Source of the DNA: Rhodobacteraceae bacterium UBA6141
Lineage (GTDB): Bacteria; Pseudomonadota; Alphaproteobacteria; Rhodobacterales; Rhodobacteraceae
Length of the DNA: 23,133 nt
NCBI GenBank assembly: GCA_002423245.1
Contig: DIVD01000083.1
Coordinates: forward strand, 1-23,133
Direction of reading: 5' to 3'
Part shown: positions 7,731 through 16,039 of the stretch, in pieces
Layout of the letters: the number at the start of each line of letters is the position of its first letter
Position numbering within the stretch: the first letter of the stretch is position 1
Notes under the pieces: generated by a model
Database searches by the model: none
Told to the model about the DNA's origin: nothing
The model's input: only the letters and a program-made list of their open reading frames with translations
Translations under genes and position numbers: made by a program

Positions 7731-8812
7731 CGGCAATGGTCACGGCCGAGACCGCGATGCACCTCCGCCGCGCCGAAGGCGACCGCAGCGGTATCGCCCG
7801 GCGGGTGACGCTGGTCCTCGCAGTAGCGATGGTCGCCGTGTCGCTGCTGTCGCTGAGCGCCGGGGCGTCGGGCGTGTCGCTGTCGGGCACGCTGGCCGCG
7901 CTGCTCCGCGGAGAGGCGCTGGACCCGGCCGACCGGCTGGTGCTGCTGCAGATCCGCCTGCCGAGGCTGGCCATGGGGCTGCTGGTCGGGGCGGCACTGG
8001 CCGTGTCCGGCGCGGTCATGCAGGGGCTGTTCCGCAACCCGCTGGCCGATCCCGGCCTGGTCGGCGTCTCGGCCGGGGCCGGCCTCGGCGCCATCACCGC
8101 GATCGTGCTGGGCAGCGCGCTTCCGGTAGGCATGGCGGCGGCGCTGGGGCCGCATCTGCTGCCGATCGCCGCCTTCGCGGGTGGCTGGACGGCGACCATG
8201 GTCCTCTATGCCATCGCCTCGCGCCACGGGCGGACCTCGGTCGCGACGATGCTGCTGGGCGGTATCGCGCTTGCGGCGCTGACGGGCGCGGCCTCAGGGC
8301 TGCTGATCTACATGGCCGATGACAGCCAGCTGCGCGATCTGACCTTCTGGGGCATGGGCAGCCTCGCGGGCGCGAGCTGGACGCGGCTGCTGGCCGCCGC
8401 GCCGCTGATGGCGGCAGGGCTGATCGCGGCGCTGTTCCTCGCCCGCGGGCTGAACGGCCTCGCGCTGGGCGAAGCCGCGGCGCATCACATGGGCCTGGCG
8501 GTCGAGCGGACCAAGCGCATCGCGATCCTGAGCGTCGCCGTCTCGACGGGTGCCGCGGTCGCGGTCTCGGGCGGCATTGGCTTCGTCGGGCTTGTCGTGC
8601 CTCATCTGCTGCGGCTGGCAACCGGCCCCGATCACCGTCGTTTGCTGCCCAACGCGGCGCTGCTGGGGGCCACGCTGCTGGTGCTGGCCGACCTTCTCAG
8701 CCGCACCATCGTGGCCCCCGCCGAGCTTCCCATCGGCATCATCACCGCGCTCGCCGGCGGGCCGGTCTTCATCGCCATCCTGCTGCGGCAACGGGGGATC
8801 GTCGACCTGTGA
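7727..8812 (+). CDS. hmuU: HmuU heme ABC transporter permease
   Basis: This ~361-aa multi-spanning inner-membrane permease belongs to the FecCD family. Family signatures are LQIRLPRLAMGLLVGAALAV, SGAVMQGLFRNPLADPGLVG, VSGGIGFVGLVVPHLLRLAT and the C-terminal IITALAGGPVFIAILL. About ten hydrophobic helices can be followed. It forms a homodimer with HmuV and receives heme-loaded HmuT. The GTG at 7727 overlaps the hmuT stop (GTGA) and is preferred for coupling; an ATG at 7736 is possible and would remove three residues. Its stop overlaps the hmuV start in the same way. Confidence 0.94.
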   Translation: MTAMVTAETAMHLRRAEGDRSGIARRVTLVLAVAMVAVSLLSLSAGASGVSLSGTLAALLRGEALDPADRLVLLQIRLPRLAMGLLVGAALAVSGAVMQGLFRNPLADPGLVGVSAGAGLGAITAIVLGSALPVGMAAALGPHLLPIAAFAGGWTATMVLYAIASRHGRTSVATMLLGGIALAALTGAASGLLIYMADDSQLRDLTFWGMGSLAGASWTRLLAAAPLMAAGLIAALFLARGLNGLALGEAAAHHMGLAVERTKRIAILSVAVSTGAAVAVSGGIGFVGLVVPHLLRLATGPDHRRLLPNAALLGATLLVLADLLSRTIVAPAELPIGIITALAGGPVFIAILLRQRGIVDL

Positions 8813-9588
8813 GCCTCGTCATCCACGACCTCTCCGTCCGGCTCGGCCACCGCGAGGTGCTGACCGGGATCGACCTCATCGCCTGCGCCGGCGAGGTGAC
8901 GGCGATCATCGGCCCGAACGGCTCGGGCAAGACGACGCTGATGCGCGCGATCACGGGCGAGCTTGCCGCGGCGGGCGGGCTGTCGCTCAACGGCCGCGAC
9001 ATCCGCGCGACCTCCGCCGCTGTCATGGCGACGCTGCGCGCGGTGCTGGCGCAGGCGACGCCGCTGGCGTTCCCCTTCACGGTGGCCGAAATCGTGCGCC
9101 TCGGCGCCGAGGTCGGCGGCTCGCCCCCCACCGCCCGGGTGATCGAGCACGCACTCGCCCGCGTCGATCTCGCCGGCTACGGCGCGCGCCTCTACCAGCA
9201 GCTTTCCGGCGGCGAGCAACAGCGCGTGCACCTGGCGCGGGTGTTGGCGCAGGCGGGCGCGCCGGTGGGGCCAGAGGGTCCCCGCTGGCTGCTGCTGGAC
9301 GAGCCGGTGAGCGCCCTCGACATCGGCCATCAGATGATGGTCATGCGCCTTGCCCGCGACTTCGCGGCCGAGGGTGGCGGCGTGGTCGCGGTGCTGCACG
9401 ACCTGAACCTGACGGCGCGTTTCGCGGACCGGGTGCTGCTGCTGGCTGAGGGACGGGTGGCCGCCTGCGGCACGCCAGTTGAGGTGCTGACGGGTCCACG
9501 GCTCGGCGGGGTCTATGATTGCGCACTGCAGGTCGTGGCACTGCCGCAGGGCGGGATGCTGGTCGCGCCGATGGCGGAGGCGGGGTGA
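8809..9588 (+). CDS. hmuV: HmuV heme ABC transporter ATP-binding protein
   Basis: This 259-aa ATPase energises heme import. All ABC motifs are present: Walker A GPNGSGKT (residues 35-42), signature LSGGEQQ (132-138), Walker B LLLDEP (161-166) and the H-loop His197 in AVLHDLN. The short insert after the signature (AQAGAPVGPEGPRW) is usual for HmuV proteins. The start is a GTG at 8809 overlapping the hmuU stop (GTGA). It ends the hmuSTUV operon. No intrinsic terminator is evident in the bases that follow. Confidence 0.95.
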   Translation: MSLVIHDLSVRLGHREVLTGIDLIACAGEVTAIIGPNGSGKTTLMRAITGELAAAGGLSLNGRDIRATSAAVMATLRAVLAQATPLAFPFTVAEIVRLGAEVGGSPPTARVIEHALARVDLAGYGARLYQQLSGGEQQRVHLARVLAQAGAPVGPEGPRWLLLDEPVSALDIGHQMMVMRLARDFAAEGGGVVAVLHDLNLTARFADRVLLLAEGRVAACGTPVEVLTGPRLGGVYDCALQVVALPQGGMLVAPMAEAG

Positions 9589-9745
9589 GCGGCCAGACGG
9601 ACCATCGACGAGTATCAGGTGGCTCTCGAGGGAAACCGGCACCGATCTCTCGGCCGTGCCCATTTTCGGAACGACCGCGTCGCGGGGACCGAAATGGCTG
9701 TTCGTCAGCGCAGCAACTTGCCCGCTGCTCGTTCACCGAAGCCGG
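9589..9745. other. Stretch after hmuV with no recognisable gene
   Basis: No supported gene, RNA or terminator was seen here. Open frames exist on both strands but resemble GC-rich background. Confidence 0.4.
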
Positions 9746-10001
9746 CTATACCGTCCGGCCTTCGTCCATCGACGGCTGCGCCCGGCACGGCTCGCACGGC
9801 GTCGAACCCCAGCAGGTGTAGGTATCGTCGCAGGTCACGCCGGTTCCCCTTGCATGGTCTATGCAGCTTGTCTGGGCACCTCCTTCCACCAACTCACGGC
9901 CCTCTCACACACAGGCCCTGCGCGGCAGTGCCCGCCGTCAGATTGAAAGCAAGCAACACGCAGCACGCGCCGGCAAGATGGCCCCTCAACACATTCTCCA
10001 C
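9746..10001 (-). pseudogene. Possible decayed small secreted Cys-rich protein
   Basis: Eleven bases after the DsrE-like stop, a GTG opens a frame with a plausible signal peptide (HLAGACCVLLAFNLTAGTAA) that stops after about 32 codons. The next frame carries a Cys-rich tail, TCDDTYTCWGSTPCEPC, ending at a TAG at 9746. The two parts together span 256 bases, one more than a multiple of three, so a single frameshift near the GTGTGTGA tract (about 9905-9915) would join them into a protein of about 84 aa. I do not recognise the family. The same features could arise by chance in GC-rich DNA. Confidence 0.25.
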
Positions 10002-10011
10002 AGGCTGCCAG

Positions 10012-10380
10012 TCAGAACGACAGCGTCGCCGCGCCGGCCCGAACCTGCTCGAACATTGCGCTGGCGCCCTTGATCTTTACCCCGTCGAGCAGGTCGTCAG
10101 CCTCATAGCCGCGAGCGCTGACGCAGGGTGGGCAGGCCCAGATTGCCCCACCCCGGGCCTGGAAATCGGCGATCAGCCGGGCAAGCGGGTCGAGTGGCGG
10201 AACATTCGTCAGATCATGACCCCGGCGGCGAACGACATCGACCGCGGCGCTGGTCAGAAAGATGAACACCCGCATGCCCGCGGTGATCGCGCCGTTGGCC
10301 AGGGTGAAGGCGACGGAGGAGAGCTCGGAATCGATCCCCCTGGTCATCACGATCACCAGCTTTTCGTTATCTGCATTCAT
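10012..10380 (-). CDS. DsrE family small protein
   Basis: This 122-aa protein has the DsrE/F-like alpha/beta fold pattern: a first strand KLVIVMTRGID, the helix SSVAFTLANGAITAGM and the strand RVFIFLTSAAVDVV. A Cys pair (C83, C86) in AIWACPPCVSARGY lies where soluble DsrE relatives keep their conserved cysteine. Relatives act in sulfur relay or redox chemistry, but many single-gene members have no known role. The start has a good AGGAGAA site 6 bases upstream. It is divergent from the AraC-type regulator, only 25-80 bases away, so the regulator may control it. No sulfur genes are nearby. Confidence 0.85.
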   Translation of the reverse strand: MNADNEKLVIVMTRGIDSELSSVAFTLANGAITAGMRVFIFLTSAAVDVVRRRGHDLTNVPPLDPLARLIADFQARGGAIWACPPCVSARGYEADDLLDGVKIKGASAMFEQVRAGAATLSF

Positions 10381-10405
10381 GGTAGCTTCTCCTGGTGGGG
10401 ATGAT

Positions 10406-11449
10406 TTGAATGCAGTATGCGCTTTGTGCGAGGTTCAGGCTTTGCCCCTGCAACCGGAAAACTTGATCGGGAATCCTGATCGCCCCGACTCGCAGGTCGC
10501 TGCCCTCCTGGCCGCGGCGCTGCGTCGGGTACGGGTTACCGATTCGATGCAGTACTGTTACATGCCCGCCGGCGACTGGGAGACGGACGCCACGCCCGCC
10601 GCCTACAAGCCGAAGGACGCCGTCAGCTTCCACATCCTCGCCGGGGGCAGCTGCTGGCTCGACATGGACGGGCAGCGGACCATCCTGGACGAGGGTGACA
10701 TCGCTGCCTTCCCCTTCGGGACGCCGCACCGCATCGGTGCGGGCGAGGGCGGGCCCGAGATCGACCCGGGGGGCTCGCTGCCCCCGGGGCCTTGGCCCGA
10801 GACCCCGATCCTCCGTTTCGGGGGAAACGAACGGGTGGTGCGCATCCTCTGCGGCTATGTCCGCTGCGAGGCCCTGACTTTCGCGCCGTTCCGCCAGGCG
10901 CTTCCGACTTGCATCATCGTGAACGCAGCGGGCAGCGGCAACTGGCTGGCAGGGATCGTCGCGCAGATCGTGGCCGAAGTTGATGCGCCGCAGGACGGAG
11001 GCAAGGCGATCCTGGAGCGGCTCACCGAACTGGCGCTTGTCGAGGTGCTGCGCCGGCAGTTGCTGAGCGAGCCCCATGGGACGACATGGTGGCTTGCGGC
11101 GATCCGCGACCCGATGCTGGGTCGCTGCCTCGGCCTTCTGCACGGCAGCCCGGCAGAGCGCTGGACGCTGGACCGCCTTGCCCGCGAGGCGGGGGCCTCG
11201 CGCAGCGTCATCGCGGCGCGCTTCGCCGCGCGGCTCGGCACCACGCCCATCACCTATCTGCGCGACTGGCGCCTGCTTCTGGCCCGCGAGCGGCTGACCG
11301 GCGGCGACGCCCCGATCGCCGAACTGGCGATCGAGGCCGGTTATGCCTCCGAGGCAGCGTTCACCCGCGCCTTCACAAGGGCGAACGGCTGCCCGCCGGC
11401 GGCGTATCGCAAGCAAAGCAGGGAGCACGAGGTCTCGGCGGTTGCGTGA
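10406..11449 (+). CDS. AraC family transcriptional regulator with N-terminal cupin
   Basis: This ~347-aa regulator has an N-terminal cupin sensor domain: VSFHILAGGSCWLDMDGQ and ILDEGDIAAFPFGTPHRIG, then RFGGNERVVRILCGYVRCEA. The C-terminal AraC domain has two helix-turn-helix motifs, the first around DRLAREAGASRSVIAARFAA and the second IAELAIEAGYASEAAFTRAF, ending GCPPAAYRKQ. The start is uncertain. A TTG at 10406 follows GGTGGGGAT. An ATG at 10379 would overlap the divergent gene without a ribosome-binding site, and a TTG at 10463 sits closest to where family members usually begin. The effector is unknown. Adjacency to the divergent DsrE-like gene suggests that gene as a target. Confidence 0.87.
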   Translation: MNAVCALCEVQALPLQPENLIGNPDRPDSQVAALLAAALRRVRVTDSMQYCYMPAGDWETDATPAAYKPKDAVSFHILAGGSCWLDMDGQRTILDEGDIAAFPFGTPHRIGAGEGGPEIDPGGSLPPGPWPETPILRFGGNERVVRILCGYVRCEALTFAPFRQALPTCIIVNAAGSGNWLAGIVAQIVAEVDAPQDGGKAILERLTELALVEVLRRQLLSEPHGTTWWLAAIRDPMLGRCLGLLHGSPAERWTLDRLAREAGASRSVIAARFAARLGTTPITYLRDWRLLLARERLTGGDAPIAELAIEAGYASEAAFTRAFTRANGCPPAAYRKQSREHEVSAVA

Positions 11450-11514
11450 AAACACACCGGAAGAGGACTGGGAAGGTTGTCCTTGAGACCCATCCCCTCC
11501 GCTGGACCTTCGTC

Positions 11515-11906
11515 ATGCGGATCTCGCTGAGCACCCTGCAGGCGACCGGGATGGCGTTCTTCGGCCTCTACGGATCGACGGCGGCGCTGGCCACCACCCT
11601 GACTTTGGCCGCCGCCATCAACTGCATCGGCATCGGATTCCAGCGCGGAACCACACCCGTTGGCAGCTGGTCGCGAACGACGGCACCGGCGCGCCGACCC
11701 TGACTGACCTGGGGGCGAGTTTCGCGTCGTCGACGAGGTTTCGGGTGCGATCTTCGAACAGGAGCTCACCGCCGACCTGCCCGCCGCAACGCAATTCCTG
11801 TCACCACGGCTGTTCCTGAACACCGGCGACAGCCGCCGCCGTAGCCTTCGACCGCGCCGGGGTTTATCTCGAGACGGGTTTCTGCGACGCCGAGGCCACG
11901 AAGTGA
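11515..11906 (+). pseudogene. Phage structural protein remnant with multiple frameshifts
   Basis: Three successive plus-strand frames together read like one phage virion or tail-fibre-associated protein. First comes CIGIGFQRGTTP, then (shifted) WQLVANDGTGAPTLTDLGAS, then (shifted) RVVDEVSGAIFEQELTADLP and FLSPRLFLNTGD. After a further shift it ends with AAAVAFDRAGVYLETGF and a TGA at 11904-11906. Similar sequences occur in alphaproteobacterial prophages and gene-transfer-agent-like regions. A segment between ASFA and RVVDEV also seems deleted. With the chimera at the left edge it shows that phage DNA was once spread through this region. Confidence 0.6.
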
Positions 11907-11941
11907 CTGCGCGGCAACTTGGCTGGGCCTTCGTACATCGA

Positions 11942-13027
11942 TCACGCCGCTTGGTCGTCCAGGGGCACGAGGTGATTGTCCCAGGCGTGATCGGTCGCTG
12001 CAAGCGGGCGTGCCGCATCGCCGGTCACGTCGATCAGGCCGCCAAGGCCGTCGCTGGCCAGAAACCCTTCCGGACGTGCGGCAATGCCGCAGACATCGGC
12101 GCGCGAGACGGCGCCGAAGAACGTGCCGGCCGCAGAAAAACGGTGAAGGCGGCCGCCGCGGGGCGAGGTGATGGCGACCTCCGCCCCGTTCCCCGAAAAG
12201 GCGATGCTGCCCGCATAGCCCTGCATGGCCAGTTCATCCGCAAGCGGCGCGGGCGCCAACAGAGGGGCCGCCCCCCGCCGGTGCAGGCCCAGAAGCGGGG
12301 GCGCGGCCCCCGGCTCACCTTCCCACTGCATTGCAAAGCCCACGAGGCCATCGGCCCTGACGGCCAGATGGCGGATCGACAGCGGCCAGAGTTCGGGGTT
12401 GAGCTCGACCTGATCGAGCAACGATCCGTCCAGGCCGAGGTAGGAAAGGTTCGGCCGCATCGTGTCGAGGTTCAGCTTGGTCCGGTCGGTCGGATCGGTG
12501 GCGATGCCGCCGTTGGCCACCACCAGCGTCCGGCCGTCGGGCATCAGGCGCAGGTCGTGCGGGCCGATGCCGTGGCTGGCGACCTCGCCCATGCGCAGGT
12601 AGCCCGCCGCGACATCCCACAGGCCGATGACGCCCCCGCTGGTGCCCTGGTCCTGTTCGGAGGTGACAAGGACCGCGCCCCCTTCGGCAAAGACGCCGTG
12701 GCCGTTGAACTGACGCCCCTCGGGCGGGGTCAGGCGCGACAGCACGGCGCCTGTCGCGCAGTCGATCACCAGGGCATAGGCCCCCGGGCGGCGGGCAAAG
12801 GCCACCGCCTCGGCCCGGGCGGGATGGCCCGCGCCTGCGTGGCCCCGCGCCGGAAGCGGCACGCGAAACGTCTCCGCCCCGTCTGGGGCAAGGCCGACCA
12901 GCGCAAAGGTTCCGTCCCGTTCTTGCGCAGCCGCCAGATAGGCCGGACTGCCGACCGCCGCCCAGCCAAGGCGCGGGGCGGCGCTGGCGGCCAGAAGGGC
13001 GGCAAGGAAGCCTCGGCGTGTGGTCAT
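11942..13027 (-). CDS. DUF1513 family Tat-exported periplasmic protein
   Basis: This 361-aa protein has a twin-arginine signal (MTTRRGFLAALLAASAAPRL). Its repeating strand-rich blocks such as GHGVFAEGGAVLVTSEQD, GIGPHDLRLMPDGRTLVVAN and SIRHLAVRADGLVGFAMQWE are consistent with a beta-propeller. This is the DUF1513 pattern, usually found last in imelysin/DUF1111 iron clusters. The biochemical role is unknown; Tat export suggests folding or cofactor loading before export. The ATG lies 3 bases after the stop of the upstream imelysin gene, so the two are certainly co-transcribed. No clear terminator follows; the phage remnant begins 35 bases downstream on the other strand. Confidence 0.88.
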   Translation of the reverse strand: MTTRRGFLAALLAASAAPRLGWAAVGSPAYLAAAQERDGTFALVGLAPDGAETFRVPLPARGHAGAGHPARAEAVAFARRPGAYALVIDCATGAVLSRLTPPEGRQFNGHGVFAEGGAVLVTSEQDQGTSGGVIGLWDVAAGYLRMGEVASHGIGPHDLRLMPDGRTLVVANGGIATDPTDRTKLNLDTMRPNLSYLGLDGSLLDQVELNPELWPLSIRHLAVRADGLVGFAMQWEGEPGAAPPLLGLHRRGAAPLLAPAPLADELAMQGYAGSIAFSGNGAEVAITSPRGGRLHRFSAAGTFFGAVSRADVCGIAARPEGFLASDGLGGLIDVTGDAARPLAATDHAWDNHLVPLDDQAA

Positions 13028-13030
13028 GGG

Positions 13031-14026
13031 TCAGTCCCCGTCCTGCGCGTTGAAACCCGCGGTGATGCCAAGGGTGGCTCCGATATCCGCCTCGATGGCG
13101 TCCTTCATCGCCCGGACCGCCTGTTGCAGCACCTCGACCCGCAGCCGGGCTTGTGGGTTCTCGATGTCCTGAAATGCCGGATCGCCAATCCGGCCAGCGG
13201 CGGCCCGGACCTGCGCCAGGGCCGCGTCGGTGCGCGGCAGTCCGGCCGGGACCAGGCCATCGGCCAGCGCATGGGCGAGCGCGTGCGCCGCGTCGGCCGC
13301 CAGGACCGCGTTGCGCAAGGACCGGCCCGAGCGCCAGGCTTCGGCGATGCGCGGGCGGGGGCGGTCGAAAGTGCCCATCGGGCGGCCAAGGCGGTTGTCG
13401 GCCGTCCAGTCGAGGCTTGCCAGAAGCTGGGTGTAGATCGCGCGCAGCGCCTCGTCCCCGGTCAGGTAGGTGGCGTTCCCCTCGGCCCCCGCGGTCAAAA
13501 GCGTGGGCGCAAAGGCATCCCAGCCTGCCGCCAGCGCATCCGCCTGCCCGGACAGGTCGGTCGCAACCGTCTGCACCAGCGCACAGGTGTAGTCTGCGGT
13601 GCCATATCCCGAGAACTCGGGATCCTGCAAAAGCATCTCAAGCGCAAACAGCCCGCGCGCGGCGATGGACACATCAGCATAGGCAGCGGGATCGCGGCCG
13701 ATGGCATCCGCGGCGGCGATCATGCCCGACAGCGCGCGCGGGGTGAAGCCGCGGTCATCGGGCCAGAAGGCGACCGACAGCGCCCCCGTCTCGGACGGGC
13801 CGATGCGCAGGTCGGCCACCGCCAGCCAGGCGTCGAAGGCGGCGTGCCAAGCGGGCAGGACGTTGTCCGGGCGGCAATCGGCCCGGGCAGCCTGATCTAG
13901 CGCGCGGGCGGCTTCGGCAAACTGCGCGAAGCCCGGCAGGAGATGGTCGTTCACCGCCGCCGCAACGTCGGCCCGTGCCGGTGCTGCAAGGGCGAGAGCC
14001 ACCAAGGCAGGCAAAAGGACGCGCAT
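13031..14026 (-). CDS. Imelysin family protein, second copy (DUF1111-associated type)
   Basis: This 331-aa exported protein has a signal peptide (about residues 1-19, MRVLLPALVALALAAPARA). Imelysin-type helical segments follow: AWHAAFDAWLAVADLRIGPS, ARGLFALEMLLQD and YTQLLASLDWTADNRLGRPM. The family's GxHxxE motif is present only in degenerate form: GLFALE at 125-130 has Phe127 in place of His, with Glu130 kept. Imelysins are periplasmic or surface proteins linked to iron uptake. This shorter subtype is usually found beside DUF1111 genes. The chosen ATG forms a TGATG one-base overlap with the DUF1111 stop and begins at the signal peptide; an upstream in-frame ATG would add an Arg-rich leader and is rejected. 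Confidence 0.9.
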   Translation of the reverse strand: MRVLLPALVALALAAPARADVAAAVNDHLLPGFAQFAEAARALDQAARADCRPDNVLPAWHAAFDAWLAVADLRIGPSETGALSVAFWPDDRGFTPRALSGMIAAADAIGRDPAAYADVSIAARGLFALEMLLQDPEFSGYGTADYTCALVQTVATDLSGQADALAAGWDAFAPTLLTAGAEGNATYLTGDEALRAIYTQLLASLDWTADNRLGRPMGTFDRPRPRIAEAWRSGRSLRNAVLAADAAHALAHALADGLVPAGLPRTDAALAQVRAAAGRIGDPAFQDIENPQARLRVEVLQQAVRAMKDAIEADIGATLGITAGFNAQDGD

Positions 14027-15594
14027 CACAGGCTCTCCAGAAAACGGATCAGGGCGGCGCGATCTCCGGCCGGCATCTCGACCACGCGGTCGCGGGCGGC
14101 CTGCGCCTCGCCGCCGTGCCACAGGATCGCCTCCAACAGGCTGCGCGCCCGGCCGTCATGCAGGAACGTTGCGTGGCCGCTGACCTGCTCGGTCAGCCCG
14201 ATCGCCCACAGCGGCGCGGTGCGCCATTCGGTCCCCGTCGCGCGCGCCTCGGGCCGCTGGTCGGCCAGCCCTTCGCCCATGTCGTGCAACAGCAGGTCGG
14301 TGTAGGGCCAGATCAGCTGAAAGCTCTGCTCCGGTTGATCCGCCAGCCGGTGGGTGACGAAGCTCGGCTGGTGGCAGGCGTTGCAGCCGGTGTCCATGAA
14401 AACCTCGCGGCCCAGTTGCACCTGCGGGTCGTCCGGGTTGCGCCGCGCGGGCACACCGAGGTTGCGGCTGTAGAAGGTGACAAGGTCGAGCCCCTGTGCA
14501 TCCACCTCGAACCCGCCCTGACCGGCATCGTCGCCATGCGGTCCCGCGCGGCAATCGGCTTGCGCTGTCGTGCAATCGCCCCAGGGATCGGGGAAAAGCG
14601 GCGTGGAGATGCCGATGTCGCCCGCGAAGGCCACTGCCGACTGTTCGCGGATGGTGGGCATCCCGGCCTTGTAGCCGAACCGGCCCAGCATGGGCTGGTC
14701 GAACTCGACCGACCAGACGATGTTCGGTCTGCCCGAGATGCCGTCGCCATCGGCATCCTCGGGGTCGGCCAGCGCCAGGATATCTGCCGCCGGGATCGCT
14801 TCGAGCAGGCCAAGGCCGATCATCTGCGGCGCCACGCGGGGGCTGAGCATCGCGTCGGGATGAAGCGGGCCATAGCCGAGATCGGCCGCGGTGTAGGTCG
14901 GGCGGCGCAGGCTTGCCGTCTCGCCATCCGACAGTGCGACCTCGATCTCCTCATAGGCAATGTCCAGCCGGTATTCGGCCGGATGACCCGCCGTGCCGAA
15001 GTCCTGCAACTGGCCGCCATAGACCGGGTCGGGCAAGGTGGCGAGGTAATCGGCGATCTCCGTCATGGCCCGATCCGGGGCCGTGCCGGCCGGCGCAGGG
15101 ATCGAGACGCGCAGGAACATCGACACGGCATCGTCCTCGGGCCCCTCGGGGACATGGCCGCGCCCGTCCTTGATATGGCAGCTCTGGCAGGCCCGCGCGT
15201 TGTAGAGCGGCCCGAGCCCGTCTGAGGCCAGCGTCGATGAAGGGGCCGATACCCAGAGCTTGCGGAACAGGCCGTTGCCGACGCGAAAATCAAGCTCTCG
15301 GTCGAAGTTGATGTTGCCCGAGGGATCCGAAAAGGCGTCGGCCGTGGTGCGCGCGCGCACCGTCGAGGCACCGCCAGGCAGCGCCTCGAACGCCGCCGTC
15401 AGCGACAGATCGGGTGACCGCGCCGTGACGGCAGCGATCCGGGAGGCTTCCTCGGCCGTGCGGGGGATGACGTTCAGATGCGGGTCACCCAGCCCATCGG
15501 CCCCGGCGATCCCCGACTGGACCGCCACAATCAGTGCGGCAGAGACCGCCCACCTATTCGGCCTGATCCATCGGGAGGGCGTTGAGTTGGGCAT
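14026..15594 (-). CDS. Di-heme c-type oxidoreductase family protein (DUF1111)
   Basis: This 522-aa periplasmic protein has a signal segment (about residues 13-33) and two c-type heme sites, CQSCH (136-140) and CNACH (404-408). Other family features are NGLFRKLWVSAPSS ahead of the first heme site, a Ca-binding-like DADGDGISGRPN (281-292), and LLLHDMGEGLADQRP near the end. It is often labelled a thiol oxidoreductase, but activity is not established. In iron clusters it is a plausible redox partner that changes the oxidation state of iron handled by the imelysins. The ATG at 15594 overlaps bfr by 41 bases and lacks a strong ribosome-binding site. No later start retains the signal peptide, so it is kept. 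Confidence 0.93.
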   Translation of the reverse strand: MPNSTPSRWIRPNRWAVSAALIVAVQSGIAGADGLGDPHLNVIPRTAEEASRIAAVTARSPDLSLTAAFEALPGGASTVRARTTADAFSDPSGNINFDRELDFRVGNGLFRKLWVSAPSSTLASDGLGPLYNARACQSCHIKDGRGHVPEGPEDDAVSMFLRVSIPAPAGTAPDRAMTEIADYLATLPDPVYGGQLQDFGTAGHPAEYRLDIAYEEIEVALSDGETASLRRPTYTAADLGYGPLHPDAMLSPRVAPQMIGLGLLEAIPAADILALADPEDADGDGISGRPNIVWSVEFDQPMLGRFGYKAGMPTIREQSAVAFAGDIGISTPLFPDPWGDCTTAQADCRAGPHGDDAGQGGFEVDAQGLDLVTFYSRNLGVPARRNPDDPQVQLGREVFMDTGCNACHQPSFVTHRLADQPEQSFQLIWPYTDLLLHDMGEGLADQRPEARATGTEWRTAPLWAIGLTEQVSGHATFLHDGRARSLLEAILWHGGEAQAARDRVVEMPAGDRAALIRFLESL

Positions 15595-16039
15595 AGCGTT
15601 CGGATCCGAGCTTGTCGAAAAGGTCGATCTGGGTTTCGAGAAAGTCGATATGCCCTTCCTCGTCGGCCATCAGCGTCTCGAACAGCTTCATCGTGACGTA
15701 ATCGCCCACTTCCGCGCAGTATTCCCGCGCCTCCTTGTAAAGGGCGCGCGCCTCCTGCTCGGCCGCCAGATCGCATTCCAGCGTCTCGCGCGGGGTCTGG
15801 CCGATGCGCAGAGGGTCGAGTTTCTGCAGATTCGGGTGGCCTTGCAGGAAGATCACCCGCGCGATCAACTGGTCGGCGTGGTGCATCTCCTCGATGCTTT
15901 CGGCGCGGCTTTTCTTGGCCATATGGCCCAGCCCCCAGTCTTCTTGCAGGCGAAAATGCAGCCAGTACTGGCTTACCGCCGTCAGTTCCGACCGGATCGC
16001 CCGGTTAAGGTGGTCGATGACTTTCGCGTCGCCCTTCAT
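15554..16039 (-). CDS. bfr: Bacterioferritin
   Basis: This 161-aa iron-storage subunit has every expected catalytic residue. The dinuclear ferroxidase ligands are Glu18, Glu51, His54, Glu94, Glu127 and His130, and Met52 (in SIEEMHHADQ) is the heme ligand shared between paired subunits. Twenty-four subunits form a shell that oxidises ferrous iron and stores it as mineral. An AAGGTTC/AAGGAAGA-type site precedes the ATG. The 5' end overlaps the bfd reading frame by 35 bases and the 3' end overlaps the DUF1111 gene. A complete ferroxidase centre indicates an active Bfr subunit. Confidence 0.97.
   Translation of the reverse strand: MKGDAKVIDHLNRAIRSELTAVSQYWLHFRLQEDWGLGHMAKKSRAESIEEMHHADQLIARVIFLQGHPNLQKLDPLRIGQTPRETLECDLAAEQEARALYKEAREYCAEVGDYVTMKLFETLMADEEGHIDFLETQIDLFDKLGSERYAQLNALPMDQAE

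Noticed and set aside
5710..7736. Long minus-strand frames opposite hmuS and hmuT
   Set aside because: His/Arg/Gln-rich shadows of well-supported genes on the plus strand.
11903..13900. 665-aa plus-strand frame across DUF1513 and the second imelysin
   Set aside because: Composition typical of an antisense shadow; the minus strand has signal peptides and family motifs.
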